From contig NZ_LT607412.1 in assembly GCF_900091455.1 (NCBI RefSeq), positions 2,604,001 through 2,668,000 on the forward strand: 64,000 bases of DNA, given 5' to 3'. Source of the stretch: Micromonospora coriariae. Its GTDB lineage: Bacteria; Actinomycetota; Actinomycetes; Mycobacteriales; Micromonosporaceae. Below are positions 41,926 to 51,577 of the stretch, one piece after another. A program made the translations under genes and the position numbers. The notes under the pieces were generated by a model. It was not told where the DNA came from, searched no databases, and was given only the letters and a program-made list of their open reading frames with translations. Positions within the stretch are counted from its first letter, which is position 1. Every line of letters begins with the position of its first letter.

Positions 41926-43404
41926 TCAGTCGACCGGCCAGGTGTGGACGGGTTCGTTGCCGCGTTGGAGTTCCGCGTAGCGCTGGACCATGTGGTGCAG
42001 CGCGTCGGCCCGGTCCATGCCCCGGTGCCGCTCCGCCGCCCAGACCGCCTCGGTCTGCCAGACGGCGCCGTTGCGGCCGGTCCGGCAGCGCTGCTCGATG
42101 ATGCCGAGCAACCGGTCGCGCTGCGCCGGGGCGACGCCGAACCCGTCCAGGCCGGCCGCCGCGGTGGGGAGCAACTGCTCCAGCACCAGCTTGGTGACCG
42201 GAACATCGCCGATCCGCGGCCAGTGCAGCACGGCGTCCAGGCCGCGCCGGGCGGCGGCGTGGAAGTTCTCCTCGGCGGAGCTGAAGGTGAGCTGGCTCCA
42301 GATCGGCCGGTCCGCCTCGGCCAGGCCGCGGGCCAGCCCGAAGTAGAAGGCCGCGTTGGCCAGCATGTCCACCACGGTCGGACCGGCCGGCAGCACCCGG
42401 TTCTCCACCCGCAGGTGCGGGCGGCCGTTCATGATGTCGTACACCGGGCGGTTCCACCGGTAGACCGTGCCGTTGTGCAGCCGCAGCTCGCCGAGCTGCG
42501 GCACACCGCCGGAGTGCAGTACCTCCACCGGATCCTCGTCCTCGCAGATCGGCAGCAGCGGCGGGAAGTAGCGGACGTTCTCCTCGAACAGGTCGAAGAT
42601 CGAGGTGATCCAGCGCTCGCCGAACCACACGCGGGGGCGTACGCCCTGGGCCTTGAGTTCGTCCGGTCGGGTGTCGGTCGCCTGCTCGAACAGGGCGATC
42701 CGGGTTTCGGCCCAGAGCTGACGGCCGTACAGGAAGGGAGAGTTCGCTCCGATCGCCACCTGCACCCCGGCGATGGCCTGGGACGCGTTCCAGTAGTCGG
42801 CGAAGCTGTCCGGGGCGACCTGGAGGTGGAACTGGAGACTGGTGCAGGCGGCCTCGGGGGCGATCGAGTCGGTGTGCGTCCGCAACTGCTCGACGCCGCG
42901 GATGTCGAGCTCGATGTCCTCGCCCCGGGCGCCGACGATCTGGTCGTTGAGCACCCGGTAGCGCTCGTTGGTGGAGAGATTGTCCTCGACGAGGTGCCCC
43001 TCGGTGAGGGTGGGCAGGATGCCTACCAGAACGATCTTCGCGTCGGACTTGGCCGCACGCTCGTCGGCACGGGAGAGGCTGCTGCGCAGGTCGTGTTCGT
43101 AGTCGGCGAAACCGGTGCCGTCGATCAGCCGGGGCTCGGCGTTGAGTTCCAGGTTGAACTGCCCCAGCTCGGTCTGGAAGAGCGGGTCGGCGATGTCGGC
43201 GAGGATCTCCTCGTTGCGCATCGCCGGCTCGGCCGCCGAGTCGACCAGGTTGAGTTCGATCTCCAGACCCGTCATCGGCCGGTCGGCGTCGAAGCCGAAG
43301 TCGTCCAGCATCAGAGCGAAGACGTCCAGGCATCGCCGGACCTTCTGCCGGTAGCGGACTCGATCCTCCCGGGTGAAGGCGCCCTGCGAGACGTCCCTGC
43401 CCAT
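41926..43404 (-). CDS. Glutamate-cysteine ligase family 2 (GCS2) protein
   Basis: 492 residues. GCS2 landmarks: MTGLEIELNLVDSAAEPAMR, FNLELNAEPRLIDGTGFADY, AACTSLQFHLQVAPDSFADY, GVQVAIGANSPFLYGRQLWA, PHLRVENRVLPAGPTVVDML. It belongs to the carboxylate-amine ligases that form gamma-glutamyl bonds (EgtA in ergothioneine synthesis, glutamate-cysteine ligase, or unknown amines). No egtB/C/D neighbours are seen, so the substrate is open. The ATG at 43404 has GGGAGGA upstream. It is convergent with the membrane protein gene (15-base gap). Confidence 0.9.
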   Translation of the reverse strand: MGRDVSQGAFTREDRVRYRQKVRRCLDVFALMLDDFGFDADRPMTGLEIELNLVDSAAEPAMRNEEILADIADPLFQTELGQFNLELNAEPRLIDGTGFADYEHDLRSSLSRADERAAKSDAKIVLVGILPTLTEGHLVEDNLSTNERYRVLNDQIVGARGEDIELDIRGVEQLRTHTDSIAPEAACTSLQFHLQVAPDSFADYWNASQAIAGVQVAIGANSPFLYGRQLWAETRIALFEQATDTRPDELKAQGVRPRVWFGERWITSIFDLFEENVRYFPPLLPICEDEDPVEVLHSGGVPQLGELRLHNGTVYRWNRPVYDIMNGRPHLRVENRVLPAGPTVVDMLANAAFYFGLARGLAEADRPIWSQLTFSSAEENFHAAARRGLDAVLHWPRIGDVPVTKLVLEQLLPTAAAGLDGFGVAPAQRDRLLGIIEQRCRTGRNGAVWQTEAVWAAERHRGMDRADALHHMVQRYAELQRGNEPVHTWPVD

Positions 43405-43645
43405 GTGTCCTCCCGGCGGCCGGCGCGGTCGGGATCCTGCCGTCCCGGAAAGCGCATTGTGAACCATCCACGTTAAGAGCGCCCACCTGACCGGAGCCAG
43501 GGGCCGGTGCCGATGATGCGAAACCGGCCCGCGCGGAAGCGCTCGTGGCGCCATCTGTACCCCGTCGCGGGCGTGCCGGACCCGCCGGAGGTGCGAACAA
43601 CCCGTGACACTTCACACGCAGGTGGCGACGGCTGGCCGAGACGAC

Positions 43646-43680
43646 GCCGGGCCCGCGCCGACATGCGGCGCGGGCCCGGC
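43646..43680 (-). terminator. Terminator of the YceI gene
   Basis: GCCGGGCCCGCGCC (43646-43659), loop GACATGC, GGCGCGGGCCCGGC (43667-43680): a perfect 14-base stem, 20 bases past the yceI stop. The rest of 43405-43699 shows no gene. Confidence 0.8.
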
Positions 43681-43699
43681 GTACCGGCGATCCGAAGGA

Positions 43700-44281
43700 T
43701 CAGGCCTGGCGGACGGCCTCGCCCTCGATCTCGATCTTGATCTTCTTGCCGACCAGCACCCCGCCGGTCTCCAGCGTGACGTTCCAGGTCAGGCCGAACT
43801 CCTCGCGGTCGATCTCGGTGCTCGCGGAGAAGCCGAAGATGTCCTGGCCGAACGGGCTGCGGCCGACGCCCTCGAACTCCACCCGCAGCTCGACCGGACG
43901 GGTGACGTCCTTGATGCTGAGCTCACCGGTGAGCACGAACTCGTTGCCGCGACGGGACTTGACGCCGGTGCTGCGGAACTCCAGCGTCGGGTACTTCTCG
44001 ACCTCCAGGAACTCGGGGCTGCGCAGGTGCGCGTCCCGGTCGCTCTGGGTGGTGTCGATGCTGGCGGCCTGAATGGTCGCGACGACCGACGACTGCAGCG
44101 GGTCCTCGGCGATGGTGATGGTGGCGGCCGCCTCTTTGAACTCGCCGCGGACCTTGCTCACCATCATGTGCCGGGCGACGAAGCCAACCCGCTTGTGTGC
44201 CGCGTCCAGCGCGTAGGTGCCGGCCGTCGGAATGGTGAGGCCGTCCCAGTCGCGGGTAACCGCATCGATGCTGCTGGTCAT
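43700..44281 (-). CDS. YceI family lipid-binding protein
   Basis: 193 residues. YceI lipocalin-like barrel: GTYALDAAHKRVGFVARHMM, VRGEFKEAAATITIAEDPLQ, SIDTTQSDRDAHLRSPEFLE, KYPTLEFRSTGVK, TGELSIKDVTRPVELRVEFE and the C-terminal RIDREEFGLTW-like TEIDREEFGLTWN. The family binds isoprenoids/polyprenyl compounds. No signal peptide is seen, so it is probably cytoplasmic. The ATG at 44281 has GGAGGAG upstream. It is divergent from a MarR gene by 99 bases, a common pairing in actinomycetes that suggests MarR control. Confidence 0.94.
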   Translation of the reverse strand: MTSSIDAVTRDWDGLTIPTAGTYALDAAHKRVGFVARHMMVSKVRGEFKEAAATITIAEDPLQSSVVATIQAASIDTTQSDRDAHLRSPEFLEVEKYPTLEFRSTGVKSRRGNEFVLTGELSIKDVTRPVELRVEFEGVGRSPFGQDIFGFSASTEIDREEFGLTWNVTLETGGVLVGKKIKIEIEGEAVRQA

Positions 44282-44380
44282 GCTGATCTCCTCCAGAAGA
44301 ATGTTTAGTAGCCCAACGACTGCCTGAGCAACTATAGCCACAGCAATATTCCCTGTGTCAAGTACTGGTAGGATGAACGA
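44282..44380. promoter_or_regulatory. yceI/marR divergent promoter region
   Basis: The 99-base gap is AT-richer than its surroundings. On the plus strand TAGGAT (44369-44374) lies 7 bases before the marR GTG, fitting a leaderless transcript. On the minus strand TTGCTC and TACTAA, 15 bases apart, could drive yceI. No perfect MarR palindrome is evident by eye. Confidence 0.35.
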
Positions 44381-44896
44381 GTGACAAACGTGTTCGACGA
44401 TCCCCGGATCACCGCCGTCGGCCTGCTCTACGAGGTGCACGCCGGGCTCTCGGCCCGGTTCGCTGCCCAGCTCGAGGAGCACGACCTCTCCACGGTCGAG
44501 TTCGAGGTGATCACGCGACTGGCCCGCTCGCCGGGCAACCAACTACGAATGACCGACCTCGCCGCGCAGACCTCCCTCTCCACCAGCGGGGTGACCCGCG
44601 TGGTGGACCGGATGGAACGCGACGGCCTGCTCACCCGCCGGGCCTGCCCGACCGACCGGCGCAGCTCGTACGCGGTGGTCACCACCGCCGGCATGCAACG
44701 GCTGAACGAGACGCTACCGGGGCACCTGCGGATCATCGAGCAGTGGTTCACCGGCCAACTCGGCCCCGAGGCCCTGGCCGCACTGCTCGACGGCCTGCGC
44801 CGGGTACGCGACGCCGTCCACCCGTGCGCCACCGCCGGCAGCACCGACGCCGCGCCCGAGGAGGAGATCACCGCCGATGGAGCTACCCGAGCCTGA
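44381..44896 (+). CDS. MarR family transcriptional regulator
   Basis: 171 residues with a winged helix-turn-helix: FEVITRLARSPGNQLRMTDL, AAQTSLSTSGVTRVVDRMER, DGLLTRRACPTDRRSSYAVV (the DR-wing). Helices at either end (VGLLYEVHAGLSARFAAQLE; LEALAALLDG-like region) form the dimer interface. The C-terminal 25 residues are disordered. MarR proteins usually repress neighbouring genes until an aromatic or oxidative ligand binds; the obvious target is the divergent yceI gene. The GTG start (44381) has no Shine-Dalgarno, in line with leaderless expression. Confidence 0.93.
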   Translation: MTNVFDDPRITAVGLLYEVHAGLSARFAAQLEEHDLSTVEFEVITRLARSPGNQLRMTDLAAQTSLSTSGVTRVVDRMERDGLLTRRACPTDRRSSYAVVTTAGMQRLNETLPGHLRIIEQWFTGQLGPEALAALLDGLRRVRDAVHPCATAGSTDAAPEEEITADGATRA

Positions 44897-45198
44897 CCGC
44901 CGGCGAGCACCGGTCCCGGCCGGCACGGCAGCGGGCGGCGTACGGACCAGCCTGAGCACGTGTCACGTCACCGGCAGAAAAACCGGCAGAACTGACCTTG
45001 GCAACCGGACCTATCGCCCGGAATAGACTTTCCGCTCCCATCTCGGTGGCAGGCTTCGGGCACCGGGGATTCACCGGGGGGTGACGGCGCGGGCGAACAG
45101 CGAGGGGTAGCACCAAGGGGGCTTTTCGTCCGCGCCACTCCCGCCCGGGCATCCGCTATGCGGTCCCACCCCACGACAGAGTGGCCGGTCCGCCACGA
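44897..45198. other. Intergenic region without recognisable gene
   Basis: About 300 bases between marR and the convergent regulator gene. Short frames on both strands show no family similarity. A short direct repeat CCGGCAGAAAAACCGGCAG is present at about 44969-44987. No convincing terminator or RNA was identified. Confidence 0.3.
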
Positions 45199-47898
45199 CT
45201 ACCCCACGGCCGGCCCGCCCCGGGCGGCCATCAGCGCGTAGAGCAGCCCAGACTCCTGTGGCAACAGCCGGATGCCACTCTCCTGGCAGACCTGGTCCAG
45301 CCGGTCCATGATCGCCGGATCAGCGGTGCTCGCGGCCAACCCCACCAGCGCCTCCACCACGTCCCGGCGATCCTGAGCGGCATCGGCGGCGGCGGCGAAC
45401 CACTCGGCGGCGAGCTCCCGGTCACCCTGGTGCAGCGCCAGATTTCCCTCGATCAACGCCCAGGTCCCCGACTCCGGCCCGCCCCTGGACAGCACCGCGT
45501 CATCCGCGCGGGGTCGTGGCGGCCCGGCCCGCTCCACCCACGATCGATTCGGCACGGCCACCGCGACCTCGGCGATCCCCGCCCGCAGCTCGGTGAGCAC
45601 CTCGGTCGCCTCCGCACCGCGACCGTCCTGGGCGAGCGCCAACCCGACAGTGCCGAGCACCCGGCGCCGATGCCCCGGATCACCCAGCTCGGACAGGGCC
45701 ACCACTGCCCGTCGGCCCTGGTCGACGGCGTCGGCGTACCGGCCCTCGAGGCGGGCGACCTCGGCGCGGTTGGCCCAGGCCAGCACCCGCAGTCGCTGCT
45801 CACCGCTCTCGGCGGCGAGCCGGTCGACCGCGGCCAGCCGCCGACGCGCCGCAGCCAGGTCACCGAGCCGGATGTCGTGCCAGGCGAGACTGTTCTGGGC
45901 CACCGCGAGGTGCCGGGTCCGACCGTTGCGAGCCGCCAGCCGGAGCACCGCCTCAGCCTGCTCGCGGGCCTCGTCGTGTCCGCCGACGGTGATCAGCAGC
46001 GCGCCGAGAACGGTCCGCGCCTCCAACTCTCCGGTAACGTCGCGGGCCTGCCGGAACATGTCCAGCGCGGCGCGCGCCGTCGGCAGTTCGTCGGGACCCG
46101 CACCGTGCTCGACGGCGAGCCGGGCCACCCCGAGGCTGGCCCAGCCACGCAGGACGGGATCAGCGTCCGCGGTTCGCGGGTCGGCCAGCAACCGGCGCAG
46201 CCACTGCCTGCCGGCGACGTCGCGCCCCCGGAACCGCCACCAGCGGGTCAGGCAGGCCGCCAGGCGAAGCGCGGTCATCGGGTCGTCGGTGGCCGCGTGG
46301 GCCAGCGCGGAGCTGATGTCGCTGCTCACCTCATCCAGCCGGTGCACCGCGTCGGGCAACCGGGGACCAGCGAGGTCGGCGGCGGTCCGCGCCACGAGGC
46401 GGGCGATCACCTCCGCGTGCCGGCGCCGGACGCACGTCAGCTCGCCACCGCCGGCCGCCTGTTCGAGAGCGAAGTCGCGGACCGCGTCGAGCAGCCGGAA
46501 CCGGAACGGCCCGGTGCCGCGCACGCTCAGCAGGCCCAGTTCGACGAGCCGGTCCAGCACCGGGACCGGGTCGATCGCCACTGTGCCGTCCCGGTCGGCC
46601 TCGTCGGCGAGCATCTCCTCGGCCAGCTCCACCGACCACCGATTGCCGAACATGGCGAGCCGCCGCAGCGCGGCCTGCTCGTCCGGCGCGAGCAACCGGT
46701 AGCTGGCCGCCACCGCGTCCCGCAGGGTGACCGCCGCCACGGCCGAGGTGGCATCGGCGCCGTTCGCGCGGTGGGCGGGGGCATCCGGGCCGTCCCAACC
46801 GGGGTGGACCGCCGGATCGCCCGGCGTCGCCAGGTCGAGCACCCGGTCGCCGTACCGGTCGAGCAGCTCGGTGAGGTCGAGAAGCCGACCTCGGGCGGCC
46901 ATCAGCTCGATGGCCAGCGGCAGCCCACCCAGCCGGCGGACCAGCGCGGCCAGCGCCGGCAGCTCGTCGGGAGCGGGCGGCTCCCGACGGACCTGGGCGA
47001 GCCGGGCGGTGAACAGTGCGACCGCCGGCCACGACCCGAGGGTGGCCGGTCCGGACCGCTCGGCGTCCGGCGGCGGCACGTCGAGCGGCGCGACCGGCCA
47101 GACCCGCTCGCCGGGCAGGCCGACCGGGTGCCGCCCGGTGACCAGCGCCCGCAGCGAGGGCAGCGCGCCGGTCAACCGGTGCAGTGTCTCGGCCACCGGG
47201 CCGGGCGCGCGCTCCGCCGCGTCCATCACCAGCAGCGTCGGGCGGCCGGCGAGCCGGGCGGTGAGCCCCGGCAGCCGGGCCGCACCGAGTACGGCCATCG
47301 AGGCGGCGAGCACGTCCGGCCCGTCCGAGCCCTCGCCGATCAGCACCCCGGCGACGCCGCCCGGGTGCGCGTCGGCGGCGTCGTGCGCGACGGACAGCGC
47401 CAGCGCGGTCTTGCCGACCCCGGCCAGCCCGACCAGGCTCACCAGCCGGGGACCATGCTCCGCGGTCAGCATCGCCGTCAACTCGGTGACGTCGCGGTCC
47501 CGGCCGATCAGCGCGACCGCCGGTGGGAGGGCGACCGGCGGGGCGGAGCCGACCGGGTCGACTGCCGAAGTGGCGGGGCCGGTGACCGCGAGGGCCGCGA
47601 GGGTCACGTCCGTTCGGGGCAGGTCACCGCCGGCCTGGCCCCGGGCAGCGGCCAGGAACGCCGACCGGACGGCCCCGGTCAGCTCCAGAGCACCGGCGAG
47701 CAGCTCGACGGTGGTGCGCTGCGGTCGGACCGACCGGCCGCGCTCCAGGTCACGCACCGTCCGCACGCCGACGCCGGCCCGGTTGGCCAGCTCCGCCTGG
47801 GTCAGGCCGGCGGCACGCCGGTGCCCGCGGAGCAGCTCCGCCAGCCCGCTACGACCGGCCGGGCTCCGCGACCGTTCATGATCCGGAGTCATGGGCAC
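45199..47898 (-). CDS. XRE/NB-ARC/TPR regulatory ATPase (AfsR/SARP-like signalling)
   Basis: 899 residues. N-terminal XRE helix-turn-helix (about 18-75: LAELLRGHRRAAGLTQAELA, NRAGVGVRTVRDLERGRS), an NB-ARC-type ATPase (about 125-500) with P loop GLAGVGKT (157-164), Walker B-like TLLVMDAAERAP and GLPLAIELMAARGRLLDLTE (the GLPLA motif), a winged-helix segment (LRRLAMFGNRWSVELAEEML), then helical TPR-like repeats (about 550-880). Such STAND ATPases are sensory switches; bacterial ones regulate secondary metabolism or sense phage proteins. The target is unknown and no biosynthetic genes are adjacent. Start 47898 (GTG) or 47892 (ATG); neither has a ribosome binding site. Confidence 0.9.
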   Translation of the reverse strand: MPMTPDHERSRSPAGRSGLAELLRGHRRAAGLTQAELANRAGVGVRTVRDLERGRSVRPQRTTVELLAGALELTGAVRSAFLAAARGQAGGDLPRTDVTLAALAVTGPATSAVDPVGSAPPVALPPAVALIGRDRDVTELTAMLTAEHGPRLVSLVGLAGVGKTALALSVAHDAADAHPGGVAGVLIGEGSDGPDVLAASMAVLGAARLPGLTARLAGRPTLLVMDAAERAPGPVAETLHRLTGALPSLRALVTGRHPVGLPGERVWPVAPLDVPPPDAERSGPATLGSWPAVALFTARLAQVRREPPAPDELPALAALVRRLGGLPLAIELMAARGRLLDLTELLDRYGDRVLDLATPGDPAVHPGWDGPDAPAHRANGADATSAVAAVTLRDAVAASYRLLAPDEQAALRRLAMFGNRWSVELAEEMLADEADRDGTVAIDPVPVLDRLVELGLLSVRGTGPFRFRLLDAVRDFALEQAAGGGELTCVRRRHAEVIARLVARTAADLAGPRLPDAVHRLDEVSSDISSALAHAATDDPMTALRLAACLTRWWRFRGRDVAGRQWLRRLLADPRTADADPVLRGWASLGVARLAVEHGAGPDELPTARAALDMFRQARDVTGELEARTVLGALLITVGGHDEAREQAEAVLRLAARNGRTRHLAVAQNSLAWHDIRLGDLAAARRRLAAVDRLAAESGEQRLRVLAWANRAEVARLEGRYADAVDQGRRAVVALSELGDPGHRRRVLGTVGLALAQDGRGAEATEVLTELRAGIAEVAVAVPNRSWVERAGPPRPRADDAVLSRGGPESGTWALIEGNLALHQGDRELAAEWFAAAADAAQDRRDVVEALVGLAASTADPAIMDRLDQVCQESGIRLLPQESGLLYALMAARGGPAVG

Positions 47899-48034
47899 GA
47901 AGAGTACGGATCGACTCCGACCATCGGCAGTCGAACGTCGGGCTGCCGACGCCCACTCGCCGAAATCCGACAGCCTGGCCGGGCAGCCCTGCCGGAGGCG
48001 GCTGTCGACCGGCCGCCGGCGAATCCAGCCCCGG

Positions 48035-49183
48035 TCAGAGGCCCAGATCGCGCGCGATGATCATGCGCTGCACCTCGCTTGTGCCCTCGCCGATCTCCAG
48101 GATCTTGGAGTCCCGCCAGAACCGGGCCACCGGGGACTCGTTCATGAAGCCGTAGCCACCGTGGATCTGGGTGGCCTCCCGGGCGTTGTCCACCGCGATG
48201 GTGCTGGCGTGCAACTTGGCGATGGCGGCCTGCCGCTTGAACGGCTCACCGGCCAGCATCCGCGCGGCCGCGTCGTAGTAGGCCAGCCGGGCGGTGTGCG
48301 CCTTCAGCTCCATGTCGGCGATCTTGAACTGGATCGCCTGGTTGCCACCGATCGGCCGGCCGAAGGCGTGCCGCTCCTTCGCATACTTGATCGACTCGTC
48401 GACGCAGCCCTGAGCGAGACCGACGGCCAGCGCGGCGATGGCGATCCGGCCCTCGTCGAGGATCTGAAGGAACTGGGCGAAGCCGCGCCCCCGTTCGCCG
48501 AGCAGGTTCGCCGCCGGCACCCGGCAGTCGTCGAAGGTCAGCTCGTGGGTGTCCGAGGCGGTCCAGCCCACCTTGGAGTAGCCCGGCGCCACGGTGAACC
48601 CCGGCGTGCCGTTGGGCACGATGATGGTCGACAACTCCTTCGAGCCGTCCGGCTTCGTACCGGTCACCGCGGTGACGGTGACCAGGGCGGTGATGTCGGT
48701 GCCCGAGTTGGTGATGAACGCCTTCGAGCCGTTGATCACCCACTCGTCACCGTCCAGCACCGCCCGCGTCTGGGTGCCGGCGGCGTCCGAGCCGGTGCCC
48801 GGCTCGGTGAGACCGAAACCGGCAAGCGCCTCGCCGCTGAGCAGCTTCGGCAGCCAGGTCGCGCGCTGCTCGTCGGTGCCGAACCGGTAGATCGGCATGG
48901 CGCCGAGCGAGACCGCCGCCTCGAGCGTGATCGCCACGCTGGAGTCGACCCGGGCCAGCTCCTCCAGGGCCAGGCAGAGCGCGAAGTAGTCGCCACCCAT
49001 GCCGCCGTGCTCCTCGCCGAAGGGCAGGCCGAACAGGCCCATCTTGCCCATCTGCCGGATCACCTCGTACGGAAAGGTGTGCTGCTCGTAGTGCTCGGCG
49101 ATGACCGGCGCGACCACCTCGCGCGCGAAGTCCCGCACGCTCTCCCGCAGCGCCGCTTGTTCGTCGGTGAGCCGGAAATCCAT
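48035..49183 (-). CDS. Acyl-CoA dehydrogenase (isovaleryl-/short-chain type)
   Basis: 382 residues, full length. FAD/acyl-CoA dehydrogenase motifs: DFRLTDEQAALRESVRDFAR, LFGLPFGEEHGGMGGDYFAL, GFGLTEPGTGSDAAGTQTRA, WVINGSKAFITNSG, FAQFLQILDEGRIAIAALAV, QIHGGYGFMNESPVARFWRD, EIGEGTSEVQRMIIARDL. Catalytic Glu is in the EGTSEVQ segment of the C-terminal domain or the alternative position used by isovaleryl-CoA dehydrogenases. In context (carboxyltransferase, biotin carboxylase, HMG-CoA lyase) it most likely oxidises isovaleryl-CoA or a related acyl-CoA. The ATG has AGGAGG upstream. It is the last gene of the catabolic cluster on the minus strand. Confidence 0.93.
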   Translation of the reverse strand: MDFRLTDEQAALRESVRDFAREVVAPVIAEHYEQHTFPYEVIRQMGKMGLFGLPFGEEHGGMGGDYFALCLALEELARVDSSVAITLEAAVSLGAMPIYRFGTDEQRATWLPKLLSGEALAGFGLTEPGTGSDAAGTQTRAVLDGDEWVINGSKAFITNSGTDITALVTVTAVTGTKPDGSKELSTIIVPNGTPGFTVAPGYSKVGWTASDTHELTFDDCRVPAANLLGERGRGFAQFLQILDEGRIAIAALAVGLAQGCVDESIKYAKERHAFGRPIGGNQAIQFKIADMELKAHTARLAYYDAAARMLAGEPFKRQAAIAKLHASTIAVDNAREATQIHGGYGFMNESPVARFWRDSKILEIGEGTSEVQRMIIARDLGL

Positions 49184-49259
49184 CTCATCCTCCTGTGTGG
49201 ACGGGGCCGCCGGGCGCTCGTGACGCCGGGACGGTTCGCTGTGCTGGTCCGGTCGGGGG

Positions 49260-50792
49260 TCAGACCGGGGTGACGCCGTGCCGGCGCCGGGAGAAGTGCC
49301 GATCCTTGGTACGCGCCGCGGCGAACCGGCGGACCAGCTCGGTACGCAGGTCGTGCGGCTCGACTATGGCGTCCACCACCAGCTCGCTGGCGAGCCGGAC
49401 GACGTCGATGTCCTGCTCGTACTCGGCCCGCTTGGCGGCGACGAAGGCGGCCCGTTCGTCCGCGTCCGCGATAGCGGCGATCTTGTTGGCGTAGACCGCG
49501 TTCACCGCCGCCTCGGCCCCCATCACCGCGATCTTCGCGCTGGGCAGCGCGATGGTGGCGTCCGGCTCGAACCCGGGGCCGGCCATCGCGTAGAGGCCGG
49601 CGCCGTACGCCTTGCGGACCACCACGCAGATCTTCGGAACGGTCGCCTCGGAGATCGCGGTGATCATCTTGGCGCCGTGCCGGATGATGCCCTGCTTCTC
49701 CACCACGCTGCCGACCATGAAGCCGGGCACGTCGCTGAGGAAGAGCAGCGGCACGTTGAACGCGTCGCAGAGCTGCACGAACCGGGTCGCCTTGTCGGCC
49801 GAGTCGACGAAGAGCACGCCGCCCTTGAACATCGAGTTGTTGCCGAGCACGCCGACGACCTCGCCGTTCAGGCGACCGAAGCCGATGGTCAGCTCCTTGG
49901 CCCACAGCGCCTGGATCTCGAAGAAGGACCCCTCGTCGAGCAGGCCCTTGACGTACCGCCGCATGTCGAACGCCTGCCGCTCGCTGGCCGGCACCAGCGC
50001 GGCCAGGTCGGCCTTCGCGGGCGCGGCGACGGCCTCCGCGGCCGGCGGTGCCTGGGTCCAGTTCGCCGGCAGGTACGACAGGTAGCGGCGTACCACGTCG
50101 AGCGCGTCGGCCTCGGTCTTGCACAGGAAGTGCCCGACGCCGGATTCGGCGGTGTGCACCTTGGCCCCGCCCATCGCCTCCAGCGTGGTCTTCTCGCCGG
50201 TGACCATCTCGACCATCCGGTCGGAGCCGAGGTACATGCTGGCGTTGCCGTCGACCATGGCCACCACGTCGCAGAACGCCGGGATGTACGCCCCGCCGGC
50301 GGCGCTCGGGCCGAACAGCGCGCACACCTGCGGGATCGAACCCGAGGCGCGCACCTGGTTCCAGAAGATCTTGCCGGCACCGCGACGACCGGGGAAGAGG
50401 TCGACCTGGTCGGTGATCCGGGCGCCGGCCGAGTCGACCAGGTAGACCATCGGCACGCCGGCGCCGTACGCCCGCTCGATGATCCGGATGATCTTCTCGA
50501 CGGTGCGGGCGCCCCAGCTGCCGGCCTTGACGGTGGAGTCGTTGGCCATCAGGCAGACCTGCCGGCCGTCGATGGTGGCGGTGCCGGTGACCACGCCGTC
50601 GGCGGGCAGCCCCTCGGCCAGCGCGTTGGCGTACAGGCCGTCCTCGACGAACGAACCCTCGTCGACCAGGAGCGCGACCCGCTCCCGGGCGAAGAGTTTG
50701 CCCTTTGCGGCGTTCGCCGCGTGGTACTTGTCCGCGCCGCCGGACCGGGCCCGCTTGCGCAGCTGCTCCAGCGCCTCACCGTCGAGCGTCAC
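49260..50792 (-). CDS. Acyl-CoA carboxylase carboxyltransferase (beta) subunit
   Basis: 510 residues. Carboxyltransferase motifs: AKGKLFARERVALLVDEGSF, VCLMANDSTVKAGSWGARTV, MVYLVDSAGARITDQVDLFP, GPSAAGGAYIPAFCDVVAMV, LFLSDVPGFMVGSVVEKQGI, RKAYGAGLYAMAGPGFEPDA. In this context (acyl-CoA dehydrogenase downstream, HMG-CoA lyase and biotin carboxylase upstream) methylcrotonyl-CoA carboxylase is the likeliest activity, as in the liu/SCO2776 clusters. Propionyl/geranyl-CoA cannot be excluded. GTG start with GAGGGAG upstream. The upstream neighbour on the same strand is separated by the inserted protease gene. Confidence 0.93.
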   Translation of the reverse strand: MTLDGEALEQLRKRARSGGADKYHAANAAKGKLFARERVALLVDEGSFVEDGLYANALAEGLPADGVVTGTATIDGRQVCLMANDSTVKAGSWGARTVEKIIRIIERAYGAGVPMVYLVDSAGARITDQVDLFPGRRGAGKIFWNQVRASGSIPQVCALFGPSAAGGAYIPAFCDVVAMVDGNASMYLGSDRMVEMVTGEKTTLEAMGGAKVHTAESGVGHFLCKTEADALDVVRRYLSYLPANWTQAPPAAEAVAAPAKADLAALVPASERQAFDMRRYVKGLLDEGSFFEIQALWAKELTIGFGRLNGEVVGVLGNNSMFKGGVLFVDSADKATRFVQLCDAFNVPLLFLSDVPGFMVGSVVEKQGIIRHGAKMITAISEATVPKICVVVRKAYGAGLYAMAGPGFEPDATIALPSAKIAVMGAEAAVNAVYANKIAAIADADERAAFVAAKRAEYEQDIDVVRLASELVVDAIVEPHDLRTELVRRFAAARTKDRHFSRRRHGVTPV

Positions 50793-50982
50793 GCTGACTC
50801 CCTCGCCGTACTGACCTGAACGATCGTTAGGCTATCGCATTCGCGCGACGCCCGGCGACCCATGGGCGGGACCGGATGGCCGGGTGGCCGCCGGGAGGCT
50901 GCGGATTCAAACCAGACATTGAAATCTATTAATCTCTATGGCTAGGCTCCTGACACCCCCTCCTCCCGGATTGGAGTCAGCG

Positions 50983-51558
50983 ATGACCTCACGACTCAAT
51001 CGGCTCGCGGTCGCGTTCGTCGCGACGGCGCTCGCCACCCTCGGCGTCACGGTCGCCAACCCGTCGCCCGCGTCCGCCGCAATGACCATCTGCTACAACA
51101 CCAGCCAGGCGGGCAGCTACGCCAGCACCGCCAACCAGGCCGCCTCGATCTGGAACAACGCCACCGTCAACCTGACGCTCTCGGCGAACTGCGGCTCCAA
51201 CCTCCGGATCTACCGGATCACCGGCGGCGGCTCGTACGCCGTGCGGACCAGCCTCGGCAACGGCCGGGTCTACATCGACACCCAGCAGGCCGCCCAGTAC
51301 AGCGTGCTGCGGATCATGACCCACGAGATCGGGCACATCCTCGGCCTGCCGGACAACTACAACGGGAACTGCGCGCTCCTGATGTCCGGTGGCAGCGCCG
51401 GCACCAGCTGCACCAACCCGTACCCGAGCACCGCCGAGGCGAACCGGGTGAGCAACCTCTTCGCCGGCACCTTCGCCGCCACCGAGCGCAGCACGGACCG
51501 CGCCGGAGCGGACATCTTCCGCGACAGCTGGCCGAGCGTGCTCACGCCGGTGGGCTGA
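50983..51558 (+). CDS. Secreted snapalysin-family zinc metalloprotease
   Basis: 191 residues. Signal peptide (LAVAFVATALATLGVTVANP, cleavage near ASAA) followed by a small catalytic domain: MTICYNTSQAG, GRVYIDTQQAAQYSVLRIMT and the zinc motif HEIGHILGLPDNY (HEXXHxxGxxD, M7 snapalysin signature), then CALLMSGGSAGTSC. It is a small extracellular endopeptidase like Streptomyces snapalysin, which degrades milk and muscle proteins. The ATG at 50983 has GGAG upstream. It lies on the opposite strand between two genes of the acyl-CoA carboxylase cluster. A terminator follows. Confidence 0.94.
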   Translation: MTSRLNRLAVAFVATALATLGVTVANPSPASAAMTICYNTSQAGSYASTANQAASIWNNATVNLTLSANCGSNLRIYRITGGGSYAVRTSLGNGRVYIDTQQAAQYSVLRIMTHEIGHILGLPDNYNGNCALLMSGGSAGTSCTNPYPSTAEANRVSNLFAGTFAATERSTDRAGADIFRDSWPSVLTPVG

Positions 51559-51577
51559 CCGACCGGGCAGATACGTC

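Noticed and set aside
45181..48060. 959-codon plus-strand frame opposite the NB-ARC regulator
   Set aside because: Antisense shadow of a gene with clear motifs. The product is Pro/Arg/Gln-rich with no recognisable domain.
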